DNA of 64,000 nucleotides from contig NZ_JODL01000001.1 of assembly GCF_000718985.1 (NCBI RefSeq), positions 248,001 through 312,000 on the forward strand, read 5' to 3'. Position numbers and translations under genes: made by a program. Positions 34,510 through 46,840 of the stretch are shown here, one piece after another (within the stretch, counting starts at the first letter, position 1; each line of letters starts with the position of its first letter). The stretch is from Streptomyces megasporus. Lineage in GTDB: Bacteria > Actinomycetota > Actinomycetes > Streptomycetales > Streptomycetaceae. Below the pieces are notes generated by a model. It saw nothing but the letters and a program-made list of their open reading frames with translations, was not told where the DNA came from and searched no databases.

Positions 34510-36051
34510 TCAGCCGTCGGTTCTCCGGCCGACGACGACCTCCGCGGCGGCCCGTCCGCAGACGCGGGCGGCGCCGTGGGTCGCGATGTGGAGTGCTCCG
34601 GAGGGCGGTGCCTGGGGCAGCCCCATCTCGACCACGACCGTGTCCGGCCGGGTGGCGAGCAGCGTGTCCAGAGCGTCGGCCATCCAGGGGTGCCGATGGA
34701 CGTCGCGTACCACCGCGACGATCTTACGGTCCGCCGCCTCGTCGAGCATCCGCTCGACCAAGGCGGACGCTCCCGCCTCCTCGGCCTGCTCGCGGCTCCA
34801 GGAGCCGGTCGTGGTGCCCGGGCACAGGTCCGCCAGTTCGGCCCCGAGTCCCCAGGGCGTCTCGTCCCCGACGGCGATGTTGGCCACGGGGGTGAGGGCG
34901 GCGACGTACAGCGGTCCGTCCGGAGGCGTGTAACCCTCCGCGCCGGTGACCTTCAGGGCGCGACGGGCGGCGGTCAGCCCGATCTCCGGGGCGGGCGGAG
35001 CGGCCTCCGCTCCGCGGGCGGACGCCCCGGCCGCCCAGCGGGCGAGCGCGCGGACCCGGTCCGCCGCGTCGGCGAGCCGTTCCTCGGACAGTTCCCCGTC
35101 CGTCACGGCCTTCACCAGTGCGTCGCGCAGGCGCAGCACGGTGTCCTCGTCGGCCAGTCCCCCGCCGACGCAGATGGCGTCGGCGCCCGCGGCGACGGCC
35201 AGCACACTGCCGCGCTCGATGCCGTAGGTCGCCGCGACGGCCCGCATCTCCATGCCGTCGGTGACGATCAGTCCCCGGAAGCCGAGCCCGCCCTCGCTCT
35301 CGGGCGCGCGCAGCAGGTCGGTCAGGACGGCCGGACTGAGCGTGCCCGGGAGCGAGGGGTCGAGGGCGGGCAGCAGGATGTGGGCGCTCATCACGCACTT
35401 GCTGCCCGCGGCGACGGCCGCCCGGAACGGGACGAGTTCGCGCTCGACGAGGGTGTCCAGGTCGGCGTCGATGCGGGGAAGGGCGTGGTGGGAGTCGACG
35501 GCCGTGTCGCCGTGTCCGGGGAAGTGCTTGGTGCAGGCGGCGACCCCGGCGGACTGCAACCCCTCGATCCAGGCGGCGGTGTGCCGGGCCACCAGGTCCG
35601 GGGTGTCGCCGAAGGAGCGGACGCCGATGACCGGGTTGTCGGGGTTGGAGTTGACGTCGGCCGAGGGCGCCCAGTCGAGGTTGACCCCGCACTCGGCCAG
35701 CCGGCGCCCCAGCTCGCGGGCGACGGCGCGGGTCAGGTCGGTGTCGTCGACCGCGCCGAGGGCGAGGTTGCCCGGGAAGGACGACCCGGTCCTCGCCTCC
35801 AGGCGGGTGACGTCGCCGCCCTCCTCGTCGACGGCCACCAGCACCTCGGGTTGGACACCGCGCAGTTGGGCGGTGAGCGCGGCCAACTGCGCGGGGGACT
35901 CGATGTTGCGGCCGAACAGGCCCACGGAGAGAAGTCCCTCGTCGAGCCGGCGCAGCAGCCAGTCGGGGGCCGAGGTGCCGGTGAAGCCCGGCTGCAGGAC
36001 GGCGAGGGCGTTGCGGGTCAGGGTGTCGGTGGCGCCGGTGAGAGTCGTCAT
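34510..36051 (-). CDS. dasD: Family 3 glycoside hydrolase, beta-N-acetylglucosaminidase (DasD/NagZ-like)
   Basis: A 513-residue GH3 enzyme. VLVAVDEEGGDVTRL, TKHFPGHGDTAVDSHHALP (with the Asp-His pair of NagZ-type enzymes) and LIVTDGMEM (catalytic Asp) are intact. No signal peptide, so it should cleave imported chito-oligosaccharides in the cytoplasm. The ATG at 36051 lies 8 nt after the dasC stop, with GAAGGGA inside the end of dasC. The C-terminal 150 residues are a second alpha/beta domain of unknown role. Confidence 0.92.
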   Translation of the reverse strand: MTTLTGATDTLTRNALAVLQPGFTGTSAPDWLLRRLDEGLLSVGLFGRNIESPAQLAALTAQLRGVQPEVLVAVDEEGGDVTRLEARTGSSFPGNLALGAVDDTDLTRAVARELGRRLAECGVNLDWAPSADVNSNPDNPVIGVRSFGDTPDLVARHTAAWIEGLQSAGVAACTKHFPGHGDTAVDSHHALPRIDADLDTLVERELVPFRAAVAAGSKCVMSAHILLPALDPSLPGTLSPAVLTDLLRAPESEGGLGFRGLIVTDGMEMRAVAATYGIERGSVLAVAAGADAICVGGGLADEDTVLRLRDALVKAVTDGELSEERLADAADRVRALARWAAGASARGAEAAPPAPEIGLTAARRALKVTGAEGYTPPDGPLYVAALTPVANIAVGDETPWGLGAELADLCPGTTTGSWSREQAEEAGASALVERMLDEAADRKIVAVVRDVHRHPWMADALDTLLATRPDTVVVEMGLPQAPPSGALHIATHGAARVCGRAAAEVVVGRRTDG

Positions 36052-36059
36052 GGGAGGCG

Positions 36060-36985
36060 CTATCCCTTCACTGCGCCGGAGGTCAGGCCGCCGACGGCAC
36101 GTCGCTGGAGAACGAGGAACAGAAGCAGCACGGGAACGGCGAACAGGGACGAGGCGGCCATCGTGGCGCCCCAGTCGTTGCCGAAGGCGGACTGGAACCG
36201 GGTCAGCCACAGGGGCAGGGTGTACGCCTCGGAGTCCTTGTTGAGGACCAGCACCATGGCGAACTCGTTCCAGGCCGTGATGAAGCCGAAGAGCGAGGTG
36301 GACATCAGTCCGGGGGCGAGCAGCGGGAAGACGACCCGGAAGAAGCTCTGGGCCCGGTTGCAGCCGTCGATCATCGCGGCCTCCTCCAACTCCCGGGGGA
36401 CCGCGGCGATGAACCCCCGCAGCGTCCAGATGGTGAAGGGGAGGACCATCACGAAGTAGATCACCGTCAGGAAGCCGATGCTGTTGAGCATCCGGGCGTC
36501 CCGCGCGATCAGGTACATCACGATGACCATGACCTCCCAGGGGGCCAACTGCGCCATCATCACGGCGAGCAGCAGGCCCTTGCGGCCCCGGAACCTCATG
36601 CGCACGATCGCGAAGCCGGCCGCGAGCGCGACGACCAGGGCGAGCAGCACGGCGCCGATGGTGACGGTGAGGCTGTTGCGGACGTACGTCCAGAACATGT
36701 CCACGCCGGTGGCGGTGCCGTAGTGCTCGAAGGTGGGGGTGAACAGAAGGGTGGGGGTCTCGGTGAGGACCTCGGACGCCGGTTTGAGGGACGTGGAGAG
36801 CATCCAGTAGACGGGGAAGACGAAGAAGACCGCCAGCACGAGCGCCACGGCGTTCAGCGCACCGCCGCGCAGGCTCTTCATCCGTTTGGCCCTCTTGGCC
36901 GCTCCCTTGGCCGCTCCGTCGGACGAGGGCCGCCGCAGGGGGGTCGCCACAGGCGCGCCGACCGGGTCGGCCGGGGTGGTGTTGC

Positions 36986-36989
<4 letters not shown>
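36060..36989 (-). CDS. dasC: Chitobiose ABC transporter permease DasC
   Basis: A 309-residue MalG-type permease with six spans and the EAA loop (EEAAMIDGCNRAQSFFRVVFPLL, in pieces). The first 35 residues are a basic, Lys-rich cytoplasmic tail. The GTG at 36989 overlaps the dasB TGA (GTGA). It forms the membrane channel with DasB; the ATPase is expected to be the shared MsiK encoded elsewhere. Confidence 0.94.
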
Positions 36990-40505
<3,516 letters not shown>

Positions 40506-40506
40506 C

Positions 40507-40540
40507 CCGTCCCGGTGCCCGTCGACGGGCACCGGGACGG
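40507..40540 (+). terminator. dasR terminator, 34-bp perfect palindrome
   Basis: 17-bp arms without spacer, starting 2 nt after the dasR stop, followed by degenerate GACGGGCACGG direct repeats up to about 40565. Confidence 0.8.
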
Positions 40541-40647
40541 ACGGGCACGGGGACGGACGGGCACGGCGGCCGTCGCTCACGTGTCGGTCCGGCGCGAGCG
40601 GACCGCCCGCCGGGCGGCGACGGGGAAGCCGGCGGGGGCGAGAAGCG

Positions 40648-41089
40648 ACAAAGGACTTGGCCGTCGCCGTGACCGGCGTCCTCGCCACGATGCCCTGCAT
40701 CGCGCCCCGACTCGTCGGCATCCGGGCGGTGCTGGACGTGATGGGCGTCGGCGGCGGCGAGTCGGCGCCCTGGTCCCGGCGGCCATCATGTCGATCGTGG
40801 CAGCCAACCTGTTCACCCGGAACATCTACGAGGACTTCCTCAAGCCGGACGCCACCCCGCCCAGGAGACCCGGGTCTCCGATCTCACCTCGCTGTCGGTG
40901 AAGGTCGGCGCGCCGGCCTTCGTCCCGGGCATGGACAAAACGGTGGCGATCAACTTCCGGCTTCTGGGCGGCATCTGAATCCTGCAGACCTTCCCCGCGA
41001 TCGTGGGCGGTCTGTTCACCCGGTGGTTCCACCGCTGGGCGCTGCTCGCCGGCCGGGCCGTCGGCATGCTCTACGGCATACGGCACTGA
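40648..41089 (+). pseudogene. mctP: Decayed MctP-like monocarboxylate/sodium:solute symporter
   Basis: Three pieces of a sodium:solute symporter (SSS family, MctP type) lie in different frames: TKDLAVAVTGVLATMPCIA...LDVMGVGGG (from 40648), GALVPAAIMSIVAANLFTRN (from 40764) and VGAPAFVPGMDKTVAINFRL through GLFTRWFHRWALL to a stop at 41087. The middle of the gene is missing at the first junction, a frameshift lies near 40860, and TGA at 40976 replaces a conserved Trp (GGI-stop-ILQTFP). The N-terminal half is absent. Clearly non-functional. Confidence 0.85.
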
Positions 41090-41157
41090 GCCGGGCCCCG
41101 TCCCCCTCCCGCACCCCGTCGACGGAATCCCACCGGGCCCTGTCGGCGGGGTGCCTC

Positions 41158-41691
41158 ATGATGACGACCATGGACATCGCGATCAGGGCGGCCCGCCCCG
41201 AGGAGTTGGCGGCCGTCGGAGAGTTGACGGCCCGGGTGTATCTGGACGGCGGCCTGCTGGACTTCGGGGAGGACGACCCGTACCTCGCCGTGTTGCGCGA
41301 CGCGCGGGGCCGCGCCGAGCACGCCGAGGTGCTGGTGGCCGTGGAACCCTCCCGGCCCGAGCACGCCGGCGGCGAGCTGCTGGGCACGGTGACCTTCGTG
41401 GGGCGCGGCGGGAGGTACGCGGACATCGCGGAGCCGGGCGAGGGCGAGTTCCGGATGTTGGTCGTGCACCCGGCGGCGCGCGGACGCGGGGTGGGCGAGG
41501 CGCTGGTGCGCGAGTGCCTGGAGCGGGCCCGGGCCCTGGGGCTGCGACGGCTGGTGCTCTCCAGTCAGGACCGGATGTACGCCGCCCACCGCCTGTACGA
41601 GCGTCTGGGCTTCGTCCGCACCCCCGAGCGGGACTGGTCCCCGGTGCCGGGGCTTCCCGCCCTGCTGACCTTCGGGCTGTCCTTGACCTGA
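41158..41691 (+). CDS. GNAT-family N-acetyltransferase
   Basis: A 177-residue GNAT: IRAARPEELAAVGELTARVY, ELLGTVTFV, EFRMLVVHPAARGRGVGEALVRECLERAR (acetyl-CoA loop, in pieces) and YAAHRLYERLGFVR. Substrate unknown. In-frame ATGs at 41158, 41161 and 41170 are all possible; GGCGGGG is upstream. Confidence 0.9.
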   Translation: MMTTMDIAIRAARPEELAAVGELTARVYLDGGLLDFGEDDPYLAVLRDARGRAEHAEVLVAVEPSRPEHAGGELLGTVTFVGRGGRYADIAEPGEGEFRMLVVHPAARGRGVGEALVRECLERARALGLRRLVLSSQDRMYAAHRLYERLGFVRTPERDWSPVPGLPALLTFGLSLT

Positions 41692-41748
41692 CCCTGGGCC
41701 GGCCCTGGTCCGGCCCTGTGGCTCGGTGTCACGCGGACGGAACGGGGG

Positions 41749-41788
41749 GGGTGCGCCCCCGGACCGGTGTGGGTCCGGGGGCGCACCC
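41749..41788. terminator. Bidirectional terminator after the GNAT gene
   Basis: 17-bp perfect arms (41749-41765, 41772-41788), 6-nt loop, between converging genes. Confidence 0.8.
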
Positions 41789-41806
41789 GGTGGAAGGACG
41801 GCCGGG

Positions 41807-42355
41807 TCAGCAGCCGCCGCAGTTGTAGTACGTCACGTCCCAGTGGTTGCTCTCGCGGAAGTAGATGTTCCCCGAGCCCGACTGGTACTTGTTGCCGCCG
41901 ATGTAGGCGAAGCGGCTGGTGATGTAGTTGTCGAGGCAGGTGGAGAGCCGGTAGTCGAGCTTGTAGCCGTTCCAGTGGCTGTACGTGCCGCTCGCGTGGC
42001 CGGTCTCCGTGCCGCCCGTGATGTGGATGGCGCAGCCGCTGGCGCTCTTGAGCGTCTCCGCTCCCTGCACCGTCGCCAGGTTGATCTGCTCGAACGAGGT
42101 GCAGGTGGGATTGTTGCGGTCGGAGCAGCCTCCGCTGGAGGACCAGGTGATGCCCGCCGCCCGGAAGCGACTGGTCGCCTGGGAGTGCGTCAACTTGGTG
42201 ACCAGGGCCGCGGCGGGGGCCTGGACGGACGTCCCGGACGCCGCCCGGACCGCCGTCGTGGCCTGGGCCGTTCCCGGCAGCGCGAGCAGCGCCAGGGACA
42301 GCACCGGTACGCCGACCGCGGCGCGCCACAGGGACTTCTTGGTGGGAGGTTTCAT
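41807..42355 (-). CDS. Secreted Cys-rich protein with LAS/M15-like zinc motif
   Basis: A 182-residue exported protein: signal peptide (KKSLWRAAVGVPVLSLALLAL, then GTAQA cleavage site). The mature part has seven Cys, probably in disulfides. GHASGTYSHWNGYKLDYRL contains H127-x6-D134, and H171 lies in SNHWDVTYY. This spacing matches the zinc ligands of LAS-type peptidases (H-x6-D ... H), including the SLHYEGKALD motif of phage M15 enzymes. No family name was recognised. Inference: a cell-wall peptidase or a degenerate relative. Neighbour: a clear M15-type protein, 50 bp upstream on the same strand. ATG at 42355. Confidence 0.75.
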   Translation of the reverse strand: MKPPTKKSLWRAAVGVPVLSLALLALPGTAQATTAVRAASGTSVQAPAAALVTKLTHSQATSRFRAAGITWSSSGGCSDRNNPTCTSFEQINLATVQGAETLKSASGCAIHITGGTETGHASGTYSHWNGYKLDYRLSTCLDNYITSRFAYIGGNKYQSGSGNIYFRESNHWDVTYYNCGGC

Positions 42356-42405
42356 GGGTGACCTCTCCGTGGTGGGGGAGGGGGTGGGGGGAGAGCCCGT
42401 GGGGC

Positions 42406-43143
42406 TCAGATGCCGCAGGTCGGAGCCGACCAGTAGCGGCTGGAGCGGTGGTCGACGTGGGTGTGGTCGTTGTGGCCGGGGTAGCCCGGGCCGAGGATGC
42501 CGTTGAAGCCGTGGTTGCGGGCCTGCTGCGCCATCCTGCACAGGGTGTGCGAGCCGGCGCCCAGGTCGACGCCGTCACCGTAGAGGTGCCGGCTGTTGGA
42601 GGCCCCGCCCACCGCGCTGTTGCAGGAGTAGGAGCGGAAGCCGCTGGTCACGCGGATCGGCGCGTCGCCCAGGGCGTGCCGCATGGCCTCCAGCTTCCAC
42701 ATGGAGATCAGGGCGTTGCGCTTGGCCGTCGCCGCGCTCACCGCCCCGCCGCTCCAGGTGGAGTTGCACTGGTTGAGCTCGCTGTAGGAGAAGTGGATCG
42801 GGGTGCAGTCGGCGTCCTGGAGGGCGTAGATCTTGCTGAAGGTCTGCGGGCCGGCGATGCCGTCGGCGGTCAGGCCGTACGCGGCCTGGAAGCGCTTGAC
42901 GGCGGCGGCGGTGGCGGGCCCGTAGGAGCCGTCGATGGCCAGCACGTTGCCGTAGCCGGGGTAGCCGGAGACGCGGATCTGGAGTTCGGCGACGTCCGAG
43001 CCGGACATGCCCTGGGAGAGGGTGCGGTTCCAGGTGTAGCACGCGTCCGCGTGGGCGGTGCCCGCCGTGGAGACCGTGCCGACCAGTGCGGCTGCCGCGA
43101 TCATGACAATACTGAGGACAAGGCGGATGGTACCCCTGAGCAT
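42406..43143 (-). CDS. Secreted M15-type D-Ala-D-Ala carboxypeptidase with peptidoglycan-binding domain
   Basis: A 245-residue protein. Signal peptide 1-32 (VLSIVMIAAAALVGTVST, AHA). PG_binding_1 domain about 45-107 (GSDVAELQIRVSGYPGYGN, DGSYGPATAAAVKRFQAAYGL). C-terminal zinc peptidase: SRHLYGDGVDLG carries H186-x6-D193 and NDHTHVD carries H227/H229. ITS role is trimming peptidoglycan stem peptides outside the cell. ATG at 43143 with GGAGG upstream. May be cotranscribed with the downstream Cys-rich protein. Confidence 0.92.
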   Translation of the reverse strand: MLRGTIRLVLSIVMIAAAALVGTVSTAGTAHADACYTWNRTLSQGMSGSDVAELQIRVSGYPGYGNVLAIDGSYGPATAAAVKRFQAAYGLTADGIAGPQTFSKIYALQDADCTPIHFSYSELNQCNSTWSGGAVSAATAKRNALISMWKLEAMRHALGDAPIRVTSGFRSYSCNSAVGGASNSRHLYGDGVDLGAGSHTLCRMAQQARNHGFNGILGPGYPGHNDHTHVDHRSSRYWSAPTCGI

Positions 43144-43310
43144 GCTGCCTCCGTAGGGGGGAAGTGGGGACGCGTGAGAGATTGGCGGAGACGGTCTACT
43201 CGCGTCAACACCCCCGGAAACGCCAATGGGCGAGCCAATGAAAGGCCCGCCCGTCGGCGCGTCGACCGGCTGCTCCGGGCCCCGGCGTCGGAGCCCTCCG
43301 GTCCCATGGG

Positions 43311-43952
43311 TCAGTCGTTGGGCACCGTCTCGTAGCGCGGCGTGCCCTCGGCCATCTGCCGCAGTACGTCCTTGCGTTCGCGCTTGGAGAGCCGGTCGAT
43401 GTACAGACGGCCGTAGAGGTGGTCCGTCTCGTGCTGGAGGCAGCGGGCGAAGTAGCCGGTGCCCCGCACCTTGATCGGCTTGCCCTGGGTGTCCTGCCCG
43501 CGCACGACGGCGTAGTCGGGGCGCGCGAGCGGGGCGTACGCGCCCGGCACGGACAGGCAACCCTCGTTGGAGTCGTCCAGCACACGGCGCCCGGCGGGCA
43601 GTTCCTCCAGCACCGGGTTGCAGACGACACCGACGTGCCGCACGCCCTCGTCGTCCTGGCAGTCGTAGACGAAGACCTTCAGGTCGACGCCGATCTGGTT
43701 GGCCGCCAGGCCGACGCCCTCGGCCGCGCGCTGACTGGCGAACATGTCGTCGACCAGCTTCGCCAGCTCGTCGTCGAACTCGGTGACGTCCTTGCACTCC
43801 CGGTGGAGCACCGGGTTGCCGACGACGGTGATCGGACGGGCGGTGCCGCGCTCCCGGTGGGCCCGCTCACGCTCCTCGCAGTCCTCCGTGTCGACGATGA
43901 ATCCCTCGTCGTCCACCCGCTGACCGGTCTCGTGCTCCGCCATCTTCGCCAT
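43311..43952 (-). CDS. def: Peptide deformylase
   Basis: A 213-residue deformylase with all three boxes: GVGLAANQ (79-86), EGCLS (130-134, metal ligand C132) and QHETDH (173-178, two His ligands and catalytic Glu). It removes the formyl group from nascent proteins. The N-terminal 35 residues are a charged extension seen in this Streptomyces paralogue group. Either of two close ATGs (43952, 43943) may be used. Confidence 0.96.
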   Translation of the reverse strand: MAKMAEHETGQRVDDEGFIVDTEDCEERERAHRERGTARPITVVGNPVLHRECKDVTEFDDELAKLVDDMFASQRAAEGVGLAANQIGVDLKVFVYDCQDDEGVRHVGVVCNPVLEELPAGRRVLDDSNEGCLSVPGAYAPLARPDYAVVRGQDTQGKPIKVRGTGYFARCLQHETDHLYGRLYIDRLSKRERKDVLRQMAEGTPRYETVPND

Positions 43953-44023
43953 GTGCCTTCCTGAGTCCTTCACCACGACCCGTACAGAGTACGGGCCCCG
44001 GGGCGCCCCGTGCCCCGCCGGTC

Positions 44024-45034
44024 TCAGCAGACCTCTTCCAGATCGCGCCACTCCCGGGTGTCCGGGCTGTCGGCGACCCAGCCGTCCAGCAGACCGCGCA
44101 CCAGGCCCGCCGGAGCCGCCAGACCGCACTCGCGCTCGGGCACCCACAGCTCGCCGGAGGTCATGTGCCCCAGCGGCCCCGGATGCCCCGGCACGCTGTG
44201 GTCGTGCGGATCGTGGCGGGGCGCGCCCTCGACCTCGTCGCTGGGCATCCGGCTCTCCGAGCAGGAGCGGCACAGCAACCGCACCGAGGACGACCAGTCC
44301 TCGGCGGCGTAGCCCGCGTCCGCCGCCAGCCGCTCCAGCGCGTCCCGGTCGGCCTCGGTCGCCGCCTCCAACAGCACCACCCAGGTCGGCACGGGGGAGG
44401 GCGCCCACAGCTCTATCTCGTCGAAGACCGGATAGGTGTGCCCCGAGGCGGTGGTCCGCTCCCCGTGCGGCACGCCGTCGTGCAGCACCACCTCGCCCCA
44501 GCGGCGCCCGGAGGACGGCAGGGGGATGTTCTGCACCTCGATGCGGGCCGGGTCCAGACGCCGTCCCCACACCACCTCCGCCTCGCCCTCGGGTGACAGG
44601 CGCACGGCGGCGCTGCCCAGCTCCATGCCGGTCGGCGGGCCCGTACGGCCGTCGTCGCCGGCGGCCCGGTCGGTCGGGGCCGCGTCCGGCACCCGCAGCC
44701 CGTACGCCTGCCAGGCGCGTCGGGCCAGCGGCCAGTCCTGCAGGGCGGTGGCGGCGATGCCGACGTTCCACCAGTCGGGCGCCCCGGTGGCCCGGTCCAG
44801 GAGGGCGACCGCGCGCAGTCCGGCGGCGCGCGCCTGCTCCCAGTCGCGCCGGAACTTGTGCAGCAGGGCGAGGTTGAACCAGGACTCCGACAGCCACGGC
44901 TCCAGGTCGGCGGCACGGGTGAGCAGCTCGCCGGCGTCCTCGTAGCGCCCGTCGTCGATGAGCGTGAACGCGCGGTCGGTGGCCAGCCGCCAGTCGGCGG
45001 ATGGCCGGTTCCGTGCCTTGCCGAAGATCCTCAC
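44024..45034 (-). CDS. Tetratricopeptide-repeat protein
   Basis: A 336-residue protein. TPR-like helices at about 10-115 ([39 protein letters not shown] in pieces, then [20 protein letters not shown]). The rest is an alpha/beta domain with a possible zinc knuckle ([20 protein letters not shown]). Conserved next to sigR and def in Streptomyces; function unknown. The GTG at 45034 has GCGGGAAC upstream; the ATG at 45190 would add a non-conserved segment. Confidence 0.8.
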   Translation of the reverse strand: MRIFGKARNRPSADWRLATDRAFTLIDDGRYEDAGELLTRAADLEPWLSESWFNLALLHKFRRDWEQARAAGLRAVALLDRATGAPDWWNVGIAATALQDWPLARRAWQAYGLRVPDAAPTDRAAGDDGRTGPPTGMELGSAAVRLSPEGEAEVVWGRRLDPARIEVQNIPLPSSGRRWGEVVLHDGVPHGERTTASGHTYPVFDEIELWAPSPVPTWVVLLEAATEADRDALERLAADAGYAAEDWSSSVRLLCRSCSESRMPSDEVEGAPRHDPHDHSVPGHPGPLGHMTSGELWVPERECGLAAPAGLVRGLLDGWVADSPDTREWRDLEEVC

Positions 45035-45544
45035 GATGTTCCCGCCTGACTCCCGCCTGCTGCTCCCGGCCGCGCCGGGCGGCCGTTCCGTCGCGGTCCC
45101 CGCCGCGGTGTGTCCACCGCGATCTTCTCCCTGCCGCGGTTCCCGGTTCGCATCCAACCATGCCCACCCCGGTGCGCGCTCATTACCCATCGGTCGTGGG
45201 GTCTTGGACCGGTTCGGAACGGGAAGCCGCGCTCCCCTTCACGCCATGCGCCGGCGGGCGGTTCCCGCAGGAGAAACCGCCCGCCGGCAAGAGAGGCGGC
45301 GTACGCCGGCGCGGTGAGTTCGGTGGCGCGGGCGAGCGAGGCGGCGGCTCGACGGCGGGAGAGCCGGAGGAGCGGTCGTGGCGCGCCGCCGTCCGGACAC
45401 GGCGGACGCTTCCCGCGTCACGGCCGGTGAAAGCCGAGTGGGCCGGCCCCTTCGGGTGACGTGCGACGGGCGGGGACGCCGTATCGGGTCACCTCGGAAG
45501 GCGCCGGACGTCACCGGGCGGGACCGGCCGGCCGCCGGACGTGT
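45035..45544. other. Intergenic region downstream of rsrA with a strong hairpin
   Basis: 510 bp without a recognisable gene. It contains a 14-bp perfect inverted repeat (45250-45263 and 45275-45288, 11-nt loop) about 260 nt beyond the rsrA stop and 216 nt before the TPR gene. This may end the sigR operon or lie in the TPR gene's leader. Confidence 0.45.
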
Positions 45545-45895
45545 TCAGACGGCGCTCTCGCCGGCGTCGTCCCGGGCCCGGACGGGAGAGGCGGCCCGGC
45601 CCGCGGCGGGATCCACCACTGGCTGCTCCGGCACGGCCTGGCCGGAGCGGATCAGCTCGATGCGGCCCATCACCTTGGAGCGGAGGTCGGTCGGGACGTC
45701 GTCATGACCGCAGCACCGTTTGACCAGCTTCTTCACGGCCTGCTCCAGACCGTACTTCTCCAGGCAGGGGGCGCACTCGTCGAAGTGCTGCTCGAACTTC
45801 GTGCGGTCCCCGTCGGGCATCTCCCGGTCCAGATACTCGTAGAGGTGGTCCAGGACCTCAGAGCAGTCCGTCTCGTGCGGCTCTCCGCAACTCAT
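45545..45895 (-). CDS. rsrA: Zinc-binding redox-sensitive anti-sigma factor RsrA
   Basis: A 116-residue ZAS-family protein. Cys11, His37, Cys41 and Cys44 (HFDECAPC) match the zinc and redox residues of S. coelicolor RsrA at the same numbering; Cys3, Cys61 and Cys62 are also present. Reduced RsrA holds SigR; thiol oxidation forms a C11-C44 disulfide and releases it. The ATG overlaps the sigR TGA (ATGA). Confidence 0.98.
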   Translation of the reverse strand: MSCGEPHETDCSEVLDHLYEYLDREMPDGDRTKFEQHFDECAPCLEKYGLEQAVKKLVKRCCGHDDVPTDLRSKVMGRIELIRSGQAVPEQPVVDPAAGRAASPVRARDDAGESAV

Positions 45896-46563
45896 GAGCC
45901 CGAGCCTTTCCGGTCGTGCGACTCGTCGGGCGCGGCGGCGCCGTTCGCGCCCGCCGGGACCAGTCCGCGCTCGCGGGCGTAGCCCTCCAGCAAGTCGCGT
46001 AGCTGACGGCGACCGCGGTGCAGACGGGACATCACCGTGCCGATGGGTGTCCCCATGATGTCCGCGATCTCCTTGTACGCAAACCCCTCGACGTCCGCGA
46101 GGTAGACCGCTATCCGGAACTCCTCGGGGATGGCCTGGAGTGCCTCCTTCACGTCCGAGTCCGGCAGGTGGTCCAGCGCCTGTGCCTCGGCCGAGCGCAG
46201 CCCGGTCGACATGTGCGACTCGGCGCGGGCGAGCTGCCAGTCCTCGATCTCCTCGGCCGCGCTGCGCTGGGGTTCACGCTGCTTCTTGCGGTACGAGTTG
46301 ATGAAGGTGTTGGTCAGAATGCGGTACAGCCACGCCTTGAGGTTGGTGCCCTCGCGGAACTGGTGGAAGGACGCGTACGCCTTGGCGTAGGTCTCTTGGA
46401 CCAGGTCCTCCGCGTCGGCGGGGTTGCGCGTCATGCGCAGCGCCGCGGAGTACATCTGGTCCAGGAAGGCCAGAGCATCCCGTTCGAAGCGCGCGTTCCG
46501 TTCGGCCTCGGTCTCCACGGGCTTCTGGTGCGCGGCGTCGTCGGTCCCGGTGACCGGACCCAC
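45892..46563 (-). CDS. sigR: ECF sigma factor SigR (canonical short form)
   Basis: A 223-residue ECF sigma factor, clearly Sig[32 protein letters not shown] (region 2, in pieces), [23 protein letters not shown], and region 4 [41 protein letters not shown] (in pieces). It directs the thiol-oxidative-stress regulon. The GTG at 46563 has GGAGGAG almost touching it. An upstream in-frame ATG at 46755 adds 64 residues and corresponds to the unstable longer form SigR' known in S. coelicolor. Cotranscribed with rsrA. Confidence 0.97.
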   Translation of the reverse strand: MGPVTGTDDAAHQKPVETEAERNARFERDALAFLDQMYSAALRMTRNPADAEDLVQETYAKAYASFHQFREGTNLKAWLYRILTNTFINSYRKKQREPQRSAAEEIEDWQLARAESHMSTGLRSAEAQALDHLPDSDVKEALQAIPEEFRIAVYLADVEGFAYKEIADIMGTPIGTVMSRLHRGRRQLRDLLEGYARERGLVPAGANGAAAPDESHDRKGSGS

Positions 46564-46755
46564 CTCCTCCGATGCGGCTGCTGCGGACCCAGCGGCGGAT
46601 CCACTCGAATCGGAGAATAGACGACGATCCGTTCCCCGCGCCGCTCCGAAGGGATCCTCCCCGACGGGTCCCGCGAGCTTCGCCGTCGCCCAGTCCGTCT
46701 CCGCCGCGGTCGTCGGTGTACCCACAGGGCGGGACGGACATGCGATCGAACCCAT
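46564..46755 (-). other. N-terminal extension of the long SigR' isoform
   Basis: Open in frame with sigR from the ATG at 46755 ([16 protein letters not shown]) to the GTG at 46563, 64 codons, downstream of the SigR-type promoter. The ORF start further up at 46821 lies within that promoter and cannot be used from it. In S. coelicolor the corresponding 55-residue extension makes SigR' a ClpP1/P2 target. Confidence 0.7.
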
Positions 46756-46814
46756 GGTGGGTGGACTCCCTCTCCTCGCGCGTGTGTGGCCTGTACGTGT
46801 TCCGTACAGGCGGC

Positions 46815-46840
46815 AACACACCCGCCTCGGAAATCATTCC
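46815..46840 (-). promoter_or_regulatory. SigR-dependent promoter of sigR (sigRp2-like)
   Basis: On the minus strand GGAAT (46836-46840), exactly 18 bp, GTT (46815-46817): the SigR consensus GGAAT-N18-GTT. The -35 overlaps the TGA of the preceding hydrolase gene. It gives the positive feedback loop known for SigR. Confidence 0.9.

Noticed and set aside
45378..45982. Plus-strand ORFs across the gap after rsrA
   Set aside because: No ribosome site or family resemblance, and they run antisense into rsrA.
46756..46821. Still longer SigR form starting at 46821
   Set aside because: That codon overlaps the SigR-type -10 element, so it cannot be on the transcript from this promoter, and no ribosome site is present.
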